A DNA stretch of 64,000 nucleotides from Streptococcus suis (GCF_002964575.1 NZ_POQQ01000046.1:1-64000); one strand, 5' to 3'; shown: positions 18,477-28,236, numbered from the stretch's first letter. A program made the numbers and translations. Notes: generated by a model from the letters alone, not told the origin.

Positions 18477-21302
18477 ATGCAAGAAAATATTGTGATTCAT
18501 GGGGCGCGTGCCCATAATTTGAAAAATATTGATGTGACCATTCCACGTGAGAAGTTGGTGGTGGTGACTGGTTTGTCGGGGTCTGGTAAGTCGAGTTTGG
18601 CTTTTGATACCTTGTATGCCGAAGGCCAACGTCGTTATGTGGAAAGTCTATCGGCCTATGCTCGTCAGTTCTTAGGCAACATGGACAAGCCTGATGTGGA
18701 TTCCATAGAGGGGCTCAGCCCTGCTATTTCCATAGACCAAAAAACAACTTCGCGTAATCCACGTTCAACGGTTGGAACGGCGACGGAAATCAATGACTAT
18801 CTCCGCCTGCTTTATGCTCGGGTCGGTGTGCCTTACTGTATCAATGGTCATGGTGCAATTGCGGCTTCTTCGGTGGAACAAATCGTTGATGAGGTCTTGG
18901 AATTGCCAGAACGCCAACGTTTGCAGATCCTAGCTCCGATTGTGCGAAAGAAAAAGGGGCAACACAAGACCATTTTTGAGAAAGTGCAGAAGGACGGCTA
19001 TGTTCGGGTCCGTGTCAATGGAGATGTCTATGATGTGTCGGAAGTGCCTGAGTTGTCCAAGAGTAAGGCTCACAACATTGAAGTCGTGGTCGATCGGATT
19101 GTCATCAAAGAAGGCATTCGTTCGCGGCTTTTTGACTCCATTGAGGCGGCCCTGCGGATTGCGGACGGCTATGTCATCATCGATACCATGGATGAGAAGG
19201 AACTGCTTTTCTCTGAGTACTACGCCTGTCCAGTTTGTGGCTTTACGGTGCCTGAGTTGGAGCCTCGCCTCTTCTCTTTCAATGCTCCTTTTGGGTCTTG
19301 TAGCGACTGTGACGGTTTGGGCATGAAGCTGGAAGTGGATACGGATTTGATTGTCCCAGATGCCAGCAAGACCTTGCGTGAGGGAGCTTTGGCTCCTTGG
19401 AATCCAATCTCTTCCAACTACTATCCTCAGATGCTGGAGCAAGCTATGAATCATTTTGGTGTGGACATGGACAAGCCTTTCGAGGAATTGACGGAAGAGG
19501 AGAAAAATCTGATTTTCAATGGTTCTGACGGGAAAGAATTCCATTTCCACTATGAAAATGAGTTCGGTGGGGTGCGTGATATTGACATTCCATTTGAAGG
19601 TTTGATTACCAACATCAACCGCCGCTATCGTGAAACCAATAGTGATTACACACGGACAGTCATGAAGGCCTATATGAATGAATTGACCTGTGGAACCTGC
19701 CACGGCTACCGCCTCAATGACCAAGCTCTGTCTGTCAAGGTCGGGGGTGAGAAGGGGCTTCATATCGGGCAGCTGTCTGACTTGTCCGTAGCGGACCATT
19801 TGCAAGTCATTGAAAATCTGACCTTATCTGAAAATGAAGCAACTATTGCAACGCCTATTGTCAAAGAAATCAAGGATCGTCTATCCTTCCTTAATAACGT
19901 GGGTCTTAACTACCTGACCCTTTCACGAGCAGCAGGTACCCTTTCGGGTGGTGAGAGCCAGCGAATTCGTCTGGCAACCCAGATTGGCTCTAACTTATCT
20001 GGTGTTCTCTATATTTTGGATGAGCCGTCGATTGGTCTGCACCAGCGGGACAATGACCGCCTGATTGCCAGTCTGAAAAAGATGCGTGATTTGGGTAATA
20101 CCTTGATTGTGGTGGAGCACGACGAGGACACCATGCGTGAGGCGGACTGGTTGATTGACATCGGTCCAGGTGCGGGTGTCTTCGGTGGAGAAATCGTAGC
20201 TTCTGGAACGCCTGCCCAAGTAGCCCAAAACAAGAAATCCATTACAGGTCAGTACCTGTCTGGCAAACGTGAAATTCCTGTTCCTCTCGAACGCCGTGTC
20301 GGAAATGGTCGTTTCCTAGAGGTAACAGGTGCTAAGGAAAATAACCTGCAAGATGTAACGGTCCGTTTCCCACTTGGAAAATTTGTGGCGGTGACAGGGG
20401 TGTCTGGATCTGGTAAGTCAACTCTGGTCAACTCCATTTTGAAAAAAGCCATTGCTCAGAAGCTCAATCGCAATTCGGACAAGCCAGGCAAGTTCAAGTC
20501 CATTTCAGGAATTGAACACTTGGACCGTCTGATTGATATTGACCAAAGCCCGATTGGACGGACACCGCGTTCCAACCCAGCCACCTACACAGGTGTCTTT
20601 GACGATATTCGTGACCTCTTTGCCCAGACAAATGAAGCCAAAATCCGTGGCTATAAGAAGGGGCGTTTCTCCTTTAACGTCAAAGGTGGTCGTTGTGAGG
20701 CTTGTTCTGGTGATGGGATTATCAAGATTGAAATGCACTTCCTGCCAGATGTCTTTGTGCCTTGTGAAGTTTGTCATGGGCACCGCTACAATTCTGAAAC
20801 CTTGGAAGTACACTACAAGGAGAAAAATATCGCTCAGGTCCTTGATATGACGGTCAATGATGCGGTCGAGTTCTTCAAACACATTCCAAAAATTGAGCGG
20901 AAGCTCCGCACCATTCAAGATGTGGGCTTGGGCTATGTGACCTTGGGACAACCTGCGACAACCCTGTCAGGTGGGGAAGCCCAGCGGATGAAATTGGCAT
21001 CTGAGCTCCACAAGCGGTCAACTGGTAAGTCTTTGTATATCTTGGACGAGCCTACGACTGGCCTACATACTGAGGATATTGCCCAGTTGCTCAAGGTCTT
21101 GGCCCGCTTTGTCGATGACGGCAACACTGTCCTTGTCATCGAGCACAATCTGGATGTCATCAAGACGGCTGACCATATTATCGACATGGGGCCAGAAGGC
21201 GGTGTCGGTGGCGGTACCGTTGTCGCGACAGGAACGCCAGAAGAAGTGGCGGATAACCCAGCCAGCTATACAGGCCAGTATCTGAAAATGAAGTTGAAAT
21301 AA
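18477..21302 (+). CDS. uvrA: Excinuclease ABC subunit A
   Basis: UvrA recognises DNA damage and loads UvrB in nucleotide excision repair. The 941-residue protein has two ABC ATPase units: Walker [10 protein letters not shown] (about 32-40) and GVSGSGKST (about 641-649). Signatures are [12 protein letters not shown] and [12 protein letters not shown], and zinc-binding CxxC pairs ([26 protein letters not shown]) are present. The N-terminus [20 protein letters not shown] matches the normal family start, so the ATG at 18477 is firm. There is no Shine-Dalgarno before it: the 20 bases upstream are the end of the repeat described at 18214-18471. Confidence 0.97.
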   Translation: MQENIVIHGARAHNLKNIDVTIPREKLVVVTGLSGSGKSSLAFDTLYAEGQRRYVESLSAYARQFLGNMDKPDVDSIEGLSPAISIDQKTTSRNPRSTVGTATEINDYLRLLYARVGVPYCINGHGAIAASSVEQIVDEVLELPERQRLQILAPIVRKKKGQHKTIFEKVQKDGYVRVRVNGDVYDVSEVPELSKSKAHNIEVVVDRIVIKEGIRSRLFDSIEAALRIADGYVIIDTMDEKELLFSEYYACPVCGFTVPELEPRLFSFNAPFGSCSDCDGLGMKLEVDTDLIVPDASKTLREGALAPWNPISSNYYPQMLEQAMNHFGVDMDKPFEELTEEEKNLIFNGSDGKEFHFHYENEFGGVRDIDIPFEGLITNINRRYRETNSDYTRTVMKAYMNELTCGTCHGYRLNDQALSVKVGGEKGLHIGQLSDLSVADHLQVIENLTLSENEATIATPIVKEIKDRLSFLNNVGLNYLTLSRAAGTLSGGESQRIRLATQIGSNLSGVLYILDEPSIGLHQRDNDRLIASLKKMRDLGNTLIVVEHDEDTMREADWLIDIGPGAGVFGGEIVASGTPAQVAQNKKSITGQYLSGKREIPVPLERRVGNGRFLEVTGAKENNLQDVTVRFPLGKFVAVTGVSGSGKSTLVNSILKKAIAQKLNRNSDKPGKFKSISGIEHLDRLIDIDQSPIGRTPRSNPATYTGVFDDIRDLFAQTNEAKIRGYKKGRFSFNVKGGRCEACSGDGIIKIEMHFLPDVFVPCEVCHGHRYNSETLEVHYKEKNIAQVLDMTVNDAVEFFKHIPKIERKLRTIQDVGLGYVTLGQPATTLSGGEAQRMKLASELHKRSTGKSLYILDEPTTGLHTEDIAQLLKVLARFVDDGNTVLVIEHNLDVIKTADHIIDMGPEGGVGGGTVVATGTPEEVADNPASYTGQYLKMKLK

Positions 21303-21307
21303 GCAAG

Positions 21308-21336
21308 TAAAAAAGAGCCATCGGCTCTTTTTTACT
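21308..21336. terminator. uvrA terminator
   Basis: AAAAAAGAGCC / GGCTCTTTTTT around ATC, symmetric, so it can work in both directions. Confidence 0.85.
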
Positions 21337-21424
21337 CTTGAAAATACTTTTTTTTACTTGCAATTGCTTAGATGTCATAAATTCGGTATAATAGAAAAAA
21401 TAAGATTTCAATAAGGAGATGTCC

Positions 21425-22771
21425 ATGCAATCTGAATACGTTTTACTCTGCAGTCCATATCGATATAGCTCGGTTTTTGCGAATGTAGTGAATAGACAAT
21501 TTATCGAAAAAGAACTACTGAGTGTCGTCATGCCAGGTGTCAACATTACGACAAGAAGTATGCTGAGAACCATGTTGGAAACAAACTATGGTATTACGGA
21601 TGAGTCGAGTTTGAAGGAAGAAATTGCCAAGCTTGAAAATGGTGATTATCATGCTTTAGAAGATATTTCTTCATTTCTCAATGGAATAGAGAATCCAGAG
21701 GTAAAAGAATTTTATCTTTCTTTACATGAATTGACGAGTTCTCAAGACATCCAAGGCTTTGACGATTGCCGTATTATTGATGTCTTAACGAAATCCTATG
21801 CAGCTCGCTTGATTTCTAAAGAAGAATTTGAGGAACTCTTTACTAAGCAAACGGAACGTATCAGAAATGGTTATCAAACTTGGGAACAGTATCTAGCATC
21901 TTGTGTACTTGGAAACTTGCTTCAATTTATCCCAGCTTCAGAAACCATTAAAAGTGTTGAAGATTACATCATAGATATTTATTCCTTCTGTATTGCACCG
22001 ACCAATGTATTTGCCTGTGGGACGTTTTGGGCAAATCACGACTTGGCTCATTTGACAGCCTTGTTAGAAAACTTCTTGCCCGAGGAAATTCTTACAGATA
22101 TCAAATCCAGACAAAATCTTGTTGATTATAAGGGGCAGATTCCAGGCTTGAATGCTCCTTCAAATGCCTTGATTGCTTACTTTGATGAAAAATACATAGA
22201 CACAAATTTGATTGATACCAATCGTTATGATTATCTAAGTCAGCTTTCAGACTATGTTTTTTGGACACCACTGGTTGAGAACAATCTGGAATGGCTGATT
22301 ACAGAAAAGAATCTGAAAGAACAAGACACAATTCTGTTGCCGACAGAATTTGCCAGCTATTACTCAGCCAGCGAATTTTGGGATTGTTACAAAAAATACC
22401 CTGAATTACAGAATGAACATATCTTTGCCATGTTTAAAGGTGTTTTCGGTATAACTGTCTTGTTTACGGAAGAAGCAGCATACACCTTTAAGAAAAAATT
22501 ATTCGGAAAACCTGCACTGGTTAAAATCCCTTGGGACCAAGTTCCTTTACATGCTTCTCTTGATTTAGAATTTAAAGAGAGCAGAATCTTTTTGGACAAA
22601 AAGGTTATTTCTGATGTCAGTCCAGTTTTAAGTGAAATTGGTTTAAATGAAGACACATTATCAAGCCTAAATTCTCAAGAAAGAAAAGCACTTGAAAAGG
22701 AATGGCAAGAAAAAATGAATCAGTTCCTAGAGAGTATTCCACAACGAATTCGTGAATTCAAAGGGAAATGA
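21425..22771 (+). CDS. DUF1266-domain protein, function unknown
   Basis: The 448-residue soluble protein has no signal or membrane helix. Residues about 70-165 match the DUF1266 pattern: a conserved D-x-x-R-x-x-D followed by AARLISKEEFEELF and then NGYQTWEQYLASCVLGNLL. The remaining two thirds, with many aromatic and acidic residues, is not recognised. The start at 21425 is chosen over 21419 because AAGGAG sits 6 bases before it. Its own promoter is good (TTGCTT-N17-TATAAT, about 21363-21392), and a terminator follows, so it is a single-gene unit. DUF1266 proteins occur in other bacteria, sometimes near contact-dependent toxins, but no role can be assigned here. Confidence 0.75.
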   Translation: MQSEYVLLCSPYRYSSVFANVVNRQFIEKELLSVVMPGVNITTRSMLRTMLETNYGITDESSLKEEIAKLENGDYHALEDISSFLNGIENPEVKEFYLSLHELTSSQDIQGFDDCRIIDVLTKSYAARLISKEEFEELFTKQTERIRNGYQTWEQYLASCVLGNLLQFIPASETIKSVEDYIIDIYSFCIAPTNVFACGTFWANHDLAHLTALLENFLPEEILTDIKSRQNLVDYKGQIPGLNAPSNALIAYFDEKYIDTNLIDTNRYDYLSQLSDYVFWTPLVENNLEWLITEKNLKEQDTILLPTEFASYYSASEFWDCYKKYPELQNEHIFAMFKGVFGITVLFTEEAAYTFKKKLFGKPALVKIPWDQVPLHASLDLEFKESRIFLDKKVISDVSPVLSEIGLNEDTLSSLNSQERKALEKEWQEKMNQFLESIPQRIREFKGK

Positions 22772-22793
22772 GAGGAAACTGGTTGAGTTGTTC

Positions 22794-22817
22794 AAAAAGT
22801 CGCTCTGGCGACTTTTT
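22794..22817 (+). terminator. Terminator of the DUF1266 gene
   Basis: AAAAAGTCGC / GCGACTTTTT with a 3-4 base loop. Confidence 0.85.
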
Positions 22818-22836
22818 ATTTTGCTGCTGGAAAAAA

Positions 22837-22865
22837 TTGGTATTTGCCCGCATTTCTGCTATAAT
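22837..22865 (+). promoter_or_regulatory. Promoter of the M24 peptidase gene
   Basis: TTGGTA (22837-22842), 17 bases, TATAAT (22860-22865). Confidence 0.65.
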
Positions 22866-22891
22866 AGTTACAAAATCTTTGGAGGTGGCTT

Positions 22892-23953
22892 ATGCAAGCG
22901 CGTGTGGAAAAATTTGAGGCAAAATTAGCTCAATCAGATGTGGATGGGATTTTGGTAACAGGACAGAACAATATTTATTACCTGACAGGTTTTTGGGGAA
23001 CAGAGGCGACTGTTTTTATCAGTGGCAAGCGTCGTTTGTTTGTAACGGATGCACGTTATACTTTGATTGCCAAGGCGACAGTGCAGGGCTTTGATATTAT
23101 TGACAGCCGTTTTGCTCTTGAAGAAATTGCTAAGGTGATTAAGGAAGATGGACTTGAAACCATTGGTTTTGATAGCGAGGTAACTTATGGTTTCTATCAA
23201 AGTCTGACCAGCATTTTTGAGGGGTATCAGTTGGTCGCTATGTCCAACTTTATCGAAGACTTGCGTATGATTAAGGATGAGAAAGAAATTGCGACCATTC
23301 GTCGTGCATGTCAGATTTCGGATCAGGCTTTTATTGATGTTCTTGACTTTATCAAACCAGGTCAGACGACTGAGATGGACGTCAATCATTTCCTGGATCA
23401 CCGCATGCGTCAACTCGGTGCAGAAGGGGCATCATTTGAGTTTATCGTAGCGTCTGGTTACCGCTCTGCCATGCCCCACGGAAGAGCTTCAGAAAAGCTA
23501 ATCCAAACTGGTGAAAGCTTGACCTTGGACTTTGGTTGTTACTACCAGCATTATGTCAGCGATATGACGCGGACTATTCATATCGGCCATGTTACTGATC
23601 AAGAGCGGGAGATTTACGATGTGGTCTTGCGTGCCAATAAGGCCCTGATTGAGCAGGCCAAGGAGGGTGTGACCTACCGTGAATTTGATGCAATTCCGCG
23701 TGAAATCATAAATGCAGCAGGTTATGGTGCCAACTTCACCCACGGCATCGGTCATGGCATCGGCTTGGACATTCATGAGTATCCTTATTTTGGAAAATCT
23801 GACGAGCCCATCAAGGCGGGAATGGTCTTGACGGATGAGCCTGGTATCTATTTGGATGACAAATACGGAGTCCGTATCGAAGATGACCTATTGATTACGG
23901 AAAACGGTTGTGAAGTCTTGACTTTGGCTCCAAAAGAATTGATTGTTATTTGA
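22892..23953 (+). CDS. M24B metallopeptidase (Xaa-Pro aminopeptidase, YqhT-like)
   Basis: The 353-residue protein has a creatinase-like N-terminal domain and a pita-bread catalytic domain. The five metal ligands can be placed: two Asp in LDFGCYYQHYVSDMTRT, His in THGIGHGIGLDIHEYP, Glu in LTDEPGIYL and Glu in GVRIEDDLL. It should release N-terminal residues before proline (or cleave X-Pro dipeptides) in the cytoplasm. Its position right before efp matches yqhT-efp of B. subtilis, which favours an aminopeptidase over a dipeptidase. Starts with ATG after GGAGGTGGCTT. Confidence 0.9.
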   Translation: MQARVEKFEAKLAQSDVDGILVTGQNNIYYLTGFWGTEATVFISGKRRLFVTDARYTLIAKATVQGFDIIDSRFALEEIAKVIKEDGLETIGFDSEVTYGFYQSLTSIFEGYQLVAMSNFIEDLRMIKDEKEIATIRRACQISDQAFIDVLDFIKPGQTTEMDVNHFLDHRMRQLGAEGASFEFIVASGYRSAMPHGRASEKLIQTGESLTLDFGCYYQHYVSDMTRTIHIGHVTDQEREIYDVVLRANKALIEQAKEGVTYREFDAIPREIINAAGYGANFTHGIGHGIGLDIHEYPYFGKSDEPIKAGMVLTDEPGIYLDDKYGVRIEDDLLITENGCEVLTLAPKELIVI

Positions 23954-23978
23954 GAAATTTGTCAGTTTGTGGTAAAAT
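23950..23978 (+). promoter_or_regulatory. efp promoter
   Basis: TTGAGA (23950-23955), 17 bases, TAAAAT (23973-23978). The -35 overlaps the stop of the upstream gene. Confidence 0.55.
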
Positions 23979-24017
23979 AAAACGAATAAATAAATTTTTG
24001 AAGAGGTATTCAATACA

Positions 24018-24575
24018 ATGATTGAAGCAAGTAAACTTAGAGCAGGTATGACCTTCGAAGCGGAAGGAAAATTGATTAAGGTTTTGGAAGCTAGCCACCA
24101 CAAGCCAGGTAAGGGGAACACCATCATGCGTATGAAATTGCGTGATGTGCGTACAGGTTCTACTTTCGATACAACGTACCGTCCAGATGAAAAATTTGAA
24201 CAAGCCATCATCGAAACTGTTCCAGCACAATATCTTTACCAAATGGATGATACAGCTTTCTTCATGAATACTGAAACATACGACCAGTATGAAATTCCAG
24301 TAGCGACTATCAAAGAAGAATTGCTCTACATCTTGGAAAACTCAGATGTGAAAATCCAGTTCTACGGAACAGAAGTAATCGGTGTGACTGTACCAACAAC
24401 TGTTGAATTGGTTGTTGCAGAAACCCAGCCATCTATCAAAGGTGCTACTGTGACTGGTTCTGGTAAACCAGCTACTATGGAAACTGGTTTGGTAGTTAAC
24501 GTACCAGACTTTATCGAAGCAGGTCAAAAACTTGTGATTAACACAGCTGAGGGAACTTACGTATCACGCGCTTAA
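24018..24575 (+). CDS. efp: Elongation factor P
   Basis: EF-P relieves ribosomes stalled on polyproline stretches. The 185-residue protein has the three-barrel layout: KOW-like N-terminus with the tip loop [14 protein letters not shown] (modified lysine near residue 32), then two OB domains ending in GTYVSRA. In Firmicutes the tip lysine can carry a 5-aminopentanol group; nothing in this window shows the modifying enzyme. First gene of efp-Gls24-nusB. Confidence 0.97.
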   Translation: MIEASKLRAGMTFEAEGKLIKVLEASHHKPGKGNTIMRMKLRDVRTGSTFDTTYRPDEKFEQAIIETVPAQYLYQMDDTAFFMNTETYDQYEIPVATIKEELLYILENSDVKIQFYGTEVIGVTVPTTVELVVAETQPSIKGATVTGSGKPATMETGLVVNVPDFIEAGQKLVINTAEGTYVSRA

Positions 24576-24601
24576 TCGTTTCCTCCTAGAAAGGAGAGCT
24601 T

Positions 24602-24994
24602 ATGACAACAGAATACCAAGGTGAAATTGTTATTGCACCACGCGTTCTTGAAGTGATTACAGGTATTGCAGCAGCCAAAGTAGAAGGAGTACATTCTCTC
24701 CACAACAAACGTGTTGCAGATACTTGGTCAAAAACATCCTTAAATAAAGGCGTCTATCTTCAAACGGATGAAGAAGGTAAGGTAACAGCAGACATCTATG
24801 TTTACCTAGAGTACGGTGTCAATGTTCCAGCTGTGTCTATGGATATTCAACGTGCAGTCAAAACCGCTATCTTTAACTATGCGGAAGTTGAAGTCAATGC
24901 TGTCAATATCCATGTCAATGGCATTGTTCCTGACAAAACACCTAAACCAGCCTTGAAAGATTTATTCGGAGAGGATTTCCTCGATGAAGAATAA
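24602..24994 (+). CDS. Asp23/Gls24 family protein (YqhY-like)
   Basis: The 130-residue protein starts with TTEYQGEIVIAPRVLEVITGIAAAKVEGV, the Asp23/Gls24 signature. It continues with VYLEYGVNVPAVSMDIQRAVKTAI and VNIHVNGIVPDK. The nusB-linked member, YqhY in B. subtilis, affects acetyl-CoA carboxylase activity and fatty-acid supply. Others act in envelope stress. Location between efp and nusB supports the YqhY group. It overlaps nusB by 11 bases, implying translational coupling. Confidence 0.92.
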   Translation: MTTEYQGEIVIAPRVLEVITGIAAAKVEGVHSLHNKRVADTWSKTSLNKGVYLQTDEEGKVTADIYVYLEYGVNVPAVSMDIQRAVKTAIFNYAEVEVNAVNIHVNGIVPDKTPKPALKDLFGEDFLDEE

Positions 24995-25403
24995 TAGACA
25001 TGCCCTGCGTAAGTGTGCTTTGCAGGCAATCGTATCCCTAGAATTTGGTCAAGAACCTGTTCAGGCAGCTCAATTCTCTTATCTTTACGATCAAGAAGAG
25101 GAACAAGACGGCATTGAAATTCCACTTTTCCTCCTCAATCTTGTCAATGGTGTTGCAGATTACCGTGAGGAATTGGACAAGGACTTGTCTAGCCGATTAA
25201 AAGCTGGCTGGACCTTGGACCGCTTAACCTTGATTGATAAGAACATCATGCGTTTGGGTCTTTTTGAAATCTTGCATTTCGAAGAAACTCCAGACCGTGT
25301 AGCTGTCAATGAAGCTATCGAGCTAGCCAAAGAATTCTCAGACGAAGCTTCAGCCAAGTTCGTTAACGGTGTTTTGAGCCAATTTGTGAAAGAAGAAGCC
25401 TAA
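24984..25403 (+). CDS. nusB: Transcription antitermination factor NusB
   Basis: NusB with NusE (S10) binds boxA RNA in rRNA operons to prevent early termination. The 139-residue helical protein has the family features: RHALRKCALQAIVSLEFG at the start, LIDKNIMRLGLFEILHFEETPDRVAVNEAIELAKEFSDE at the end. Overlap with the preceding gene and no promoter between them show that it is expressed with efp. Confidence 0.97.
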   Translation: MKNNRHALRKCALQAIVSLEFGQEPVQAAQFSYLYDQEEEQDGIEIPLFLLNLVNGVADYREELDKDLSSRLKAGWTLDRLTLIDKNIMRLGLFEILHFEETPDRVAVNEAIELAKEFSDEASAKFVNGVLSQFVKEEA

Positions 25404-25434
25404 TCAGGTTTCTTTTTGTTTTTGGGCAATCGTC

Positions 25435-25580
25435 ATTTAGTTTTTCTTTTATTACTTCGTTAACTCGCCTTGCCTAACTCTAGTTATGCCTGCGGCTATT
25501 GAGGCGAAATTGCTTCGCCCAATCTCCAGCCTTCAAAGGTTCCCCGAACCTTTGAAGCGAGTACTAAAAGTAAACTAAAA
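25435..25580. repeat. MITE-like intergenic element
   Basis: The outer ends are inverted: TTTAGTTTTTCTTTTATTAC at 25436-25455 and GTACTAAAAGTAAACTAAAA at 25561-25580 (one base shift, few mismatches). Inside are stems GGCGAA...TTCGCC (25503-25518) and CTTCAAAGGTTC/GAACCTTTGAAG (25530-25557). The block AATCTCCAGCCTTCAAAG is like that in the BOX-like element at 8.3 kb. It is non-coding and short, so it would depend on a transposase supplied elsewhere if mobile. Confidence 0.6.
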
Positions 25581-25585
25581 GACTA

Positions 25586-25622
25586 TAAAAAACCGTACCC
25601 GATTTCTATCAAGTACAGTTTT
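25586..25622 (-). terminator. scrR terminator
   Basis: On the minus strand AACTGTAC / GTACGGTT with a 14-base loop is followed by TTTT. Confidence 0.6.
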
Positions 25623-25631
25623 GAATGACAA

Positions 25632-26597
25632 TTAAATGCTGGCCCCTGCTAACAGGGATACCGGTAGGATGTAGTTATGCTTACTCAATTCCTTACCCTC
25701 GATTGTATCAATCAATAAATCAACCATAAGTTTAGCAATGTCATCTAAGGGTTGTTTGATAGTCGTTAGTTGAGGATAGAAGTTTTCAATAAAATGGGTT
25801 CCATCATAGCCGATGAGCTTTATATCGCGAGGAATGGAGAGATTGAGTGAACGTGCTACATTCCAGACCAACATAGCTGTCGCATCACCGGATACAAAAA
25901 TCCCATCCGGCTGGTGTTTTTCGATGATGGTACGGATTTCCATTTCTTTGCGAACAGGAGTAAAGTCACTAGATACGTGATAAACGATGGCATCTGGTAG
26001 GATAGAAAGAAAGCCTAATTGACGAAGTCCAGTCGGTGAATTGGAATCGTCATTACCAGAAATCATAATCGGACGTTGGCAGCCTGATTTTTTAAGAGTA
26101 CGGGCTGCCAGAACACCTCCGGCATGGTTATCAGAAGATACAACTGGGATGGAAGGGGACAGGTTGCGGTCAAAGGCAATGATCGGTGCGGATACACGGT
26201 CGTAGTCCTTGATCCCCAAGTTATGACTGCCTGAAATGATCCCATCCACCTGGTTGGCAGCCAACATCTCCAAGTATTCTCTTTCCTTTTCGGATTCATG
26301 CTGGCTATTGCAAATAATCGTCTTGTAACCACGGTTGAAGAGTTGGCTTTCCAAATGGCTAATTAACTCGGCATAGAATATATTGTTGATATTAGGGAAA
26401 ATCAAACCAACTAGCTTGGCAGACTTACCTTGCAAACTACGCGCTAAGTTATTAGGTTTGTAGCCTAGTTCTCGCATGGCTTCTTCAACTTTGCGGACCG
26501 TTTTTTCCGATAAGTAGCCCTTTTTATTGATAACACGAGAAACCGTTGTCGGGCTAACTCCAGCAAGCTGGGCGACATCAGTTAGTTTTGCGACCAT
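25632..26597 (-). CDS. scrR: Sucrose operon repressor, LacI family
   Basis: ScrR represses scrA and scrB when sucrose is absent. The 321-residue protein begins with the LacI helix-turn-helix (LTDVAQLAGVSPTTVSRVINKKGYLS, residues 4-29) and hinge helix. The periplasmic-binding-like sensor domain follows, with VGLIFPNINNIFYAELISHLE and PDGIFVSGDATAM. It overlaps the end of scrB by 20 bases, so repressor and hydrolase are made from one message. Candidate operators lie in the scrB-scrA gap. Confidence 0.93.
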   Translation of the reverse strand: MVAKLTDVAQLAGVSPTTVSRVINKKGYLSEKTVRKVEEAMRELGYKPNNLARSLQGKSAKLVGLIFPNINNIFYAELISHLESQLFNRGYKTIICNSQHESEKEREYLEMLAANQVDGIISGSHNLGIKDYDRVSAPIIAFDRNLSPSIPVVSSDNHAGGVLAARTLKKSGCQRPIMISGNDDSNSPTGLRQLGFLSILPDAIVYHVSSDFTPVRKEMEIRTIIEKHQPDGIFVSGDATAMLVWNVARSLNLSIPRDIKLIGYDGTHFIENFYPQLTTIKQPLDDIAKLMVDLLIDTIEGKELSKHNYILPVSLLAGASI

Positions 26598-28032
26598 AAT
26601 CTAAATGGTAGTAGGTTCCAGTCGGATTGCCAGCAGTGATGGCGATACCATTTTGATCTGCATGAGGGAAGACACGACCAGAAAATACCTTTTCTCCTTT
26701 ATTGATGAAAATTTCAAAGACTGATTTGTCAATGAAGATATTGGCAGTTAATGCACCTGCCTCAATAGCACATGAGCGGCTTGTACCGAAATCTAAAGCA
26801 AATGGCTGGCCACAATGTTCACGGTCCACTGTAATCTGTCCCTTCTCTGTATCGACAGTCAAGACAAGACCCTGATTGTCTTTATTTGCGAATAGAACGA
26901 TTTCATGCTTAGTATCTGCTGAAAAATCAAGTTCCAATTCATAAACATTGTTGGTTTCGCTTTGGTTTGAAAATGGCTGAGCTTCTTGGCGAAGGCTGGT
27001 AATGGCTTCCACAGGGTACTGATAAAGTTTACCGTCCTTGATAGATAATTCTTTAACCAATGACAAACAGCCTTGGTAATCATAAGCATCTGTTGGGTAT
27101 TCCACATCGGGAAGAGCCAACCAGCTGACTGACAAGGTGCGACCATCTGGAGCGTTGAAGGCTTGCGTTGCGTAGCACTCAAATCCGTAGTCTAAGTTGA
27201 TCAATTCACTTGGTTCAACAATAGTTGCTGTTTCAGGATCAAAGCTCTGACCAATCTTGTACATATTTGGATAGATGTTGCCGTAGTCCAAGACTTCTTT
27301 GTCCAACCCTTGTGGGCAGTAGAGAAGGATTGGTTGCTCACCGACGAATGCAATATTTGGACATTCCATCATATAGGCAGTTAAGTCGTTTGCAAAATCC
27401 AAATCGCCGACCAAGGTCCAGTTGAGGTAGTCATTGTTTTCAGCCTTATAAAGTTTGACAATCCCTTTCTTGTCCAAGTTTTGTCCACCGACAATGGCAT
27501 AATATTGGCCTTTGTAGTTGAAGATTTGCGGATCGCGGAAGTGATCAGTTGTGTCTTCGGGTTGGTCAATCAAGATTTTGTCAATCTTTTCAATTTTGCC
27601 ATCTTTGTCCATCAAGGCACCAATTTGGTAAGGGTGGCGGATCCAGTTTTCATCGCGGACATTTCCTGTATAGAAGAGGAAGAGTTTGTCACCAAATTCC
27701 ATAGCAGAACCAGAGTAGGCCCCGTGGCTATCAAGTGGTGTATCGGGATACATAACCGTACCAGTTTCTTCAAAGTGCACCAAGTCCGTTGATTCAGTAT
27801 GTACCCATGATTTTAAGCCGTGTGCAGCACCAAATGGGAAATACTGGTAGAAGAGAGTCCATTTTCCGTTGAAATATGAAAAGCCATTTGGATCGTTTAA
27901 CAGACCGTGTGGAGTTTCAATATGAAAGTTGGTTCTCCAAGGGGAACTTTCAGTGTTTTTCTTGATTTTTTCAATGTATTCAGGTGTCCAGTCAGCGTAA
28001 GCTCTGTAACGTTCTTCAGTAGTAAAAGCCAT
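26578..28032 (-). CDS. scrB: Sucrose-6-phosphate hydrolase, GH32
   Basis: ScrB splits sucrose-6-phosphate, delivered by ScrA, into glucose-6-phosphate and fructose, the latter passed to ScrK. The 484-residue enzyme has the GH32 motifs NDPNGF (46-51, nucleophile D47), FRDPQIF (transition-state Asp) and ECPNIAF (acid/base Glu). A C-terminal beta-sandwich contains the family DRxxCG-like VDREHCGQPF. The start at 28032 follows GGAGATAGT. An in-frame extension of 21 codons upstream would cross the promoter and operator and is rejected. Confidence 0.95.
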   Translation of the reverse strand: MAFTTEERYRAYADWTPEYIEKIKKNTESSPWRTNFHIETPHGLLNDPNGFSYFNGKWTLFYQYFPFGAAHGLKSWVHTESTDLVHFEETGTVMYPDTPLDSHGAYSGSAMEFGDKLFLFYTGNVRDENWIRHPYQIGALMDKDGKIEKIDKILIDQPEDTTDHFRDPQIFNYKGQYYAIVGGQNLDKKGIVKLYKAENNDYLNWTLVGDLDFANDLTAYMMECPNIAFVGEQPILLYCPQGLDKEVLDYGNIYPNMYKIGQSFDPETATIVEPSELINLDYGFECYATQAFNAPDGRTLSVSWLALPDVEYPTDAYDYQGCLSLVKELSIKDGKLYQYPVEAITSLRQEAQPFSNQSETNNVYELELDFSADTKHEIVLFANKDNQGLVLTVDTEKGQITVDREHCGQPFALDFGTSRSCAIEAGALTANIFIDKSVFEIFINKGEKVFSGRVFPHADQNGIAITAGNPTGTYYHLDYGRKTN

Positions 28033-28068
28033 ACTATCTCCAATTTTATCTAATATTTCAATTATTAT

Positions 28069-28082
28069 AGTAAACGTTTTCT
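28069..28082. promoter_or_regulatory. Candidate ScrR operator at the scrB promoter
   Basis: AGTAAACGTTTTCT is a near-palindrome around ACGT and lies next to a minus-strand TATAAT. It fits LacI/ScrR-type sites. Confidence 0.6.
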
Positions 28083-28133
28083 TATTAAAAATCAAGCTTT
28101 TACTATAATTTTAAGAATTTTTTTAAAAAATTC

Positions 28134-28149
28134 TGCAAAACGTTTGACA
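28134..28149. promoter_or_regulatory. Candidate ScrR operator at the scrA promoter
   Basis: TGCAAAACGTTTGACA shares the AAACGTTT core with the scrB site and overlaps the scrA -35 hexamer. Confidence 0.6.
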
Positions 28150-28171
28150 TATTTTGTAAAAGTGATATAAT
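28144..28171 (+). promoter_or_regulatory. scrA promoter
   Basis: TTGACA (28144-28149), 16 bases, TATAAT (28166-28171) with an upstream TGA. Confidence 0.75.
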
Positions 28172-28187
28172 TAAACCATCGAAAGCG

Positions 28188-28201
28188 TGAAAACACTTTC
28201 A
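28188..28201. promoter_or_regulatory. cre-like site downstream of the scrA start point
   Basis: The complement reads TGAAAGTGTTTTCA, one base from the usual CcpA consensus core (TG instead of CG). Its place about 10 bases after the predicted start point suits roadblock repression by CcpA with HPr-Ser-P. The kinase that makes HPr-Ser-P (HprK) is encoded at 41 kb. Confidence 0.55.
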
Positions 28202-28236
28202 AAAACAAATAATATTTATAAGGAGATTTTTGCAAG

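Noticed and set aside
18930..19805. 291-codon open frame antisense to uvrA
   Set aside because: It is a shadow of a strongly coding frame and has no known motif.
28033..28095. 21-codon N-terminal extension of ScrB
   Set aside because: It would cover the scrB promoter and operator; the ATG at 28032 has a good ribosome binding site.
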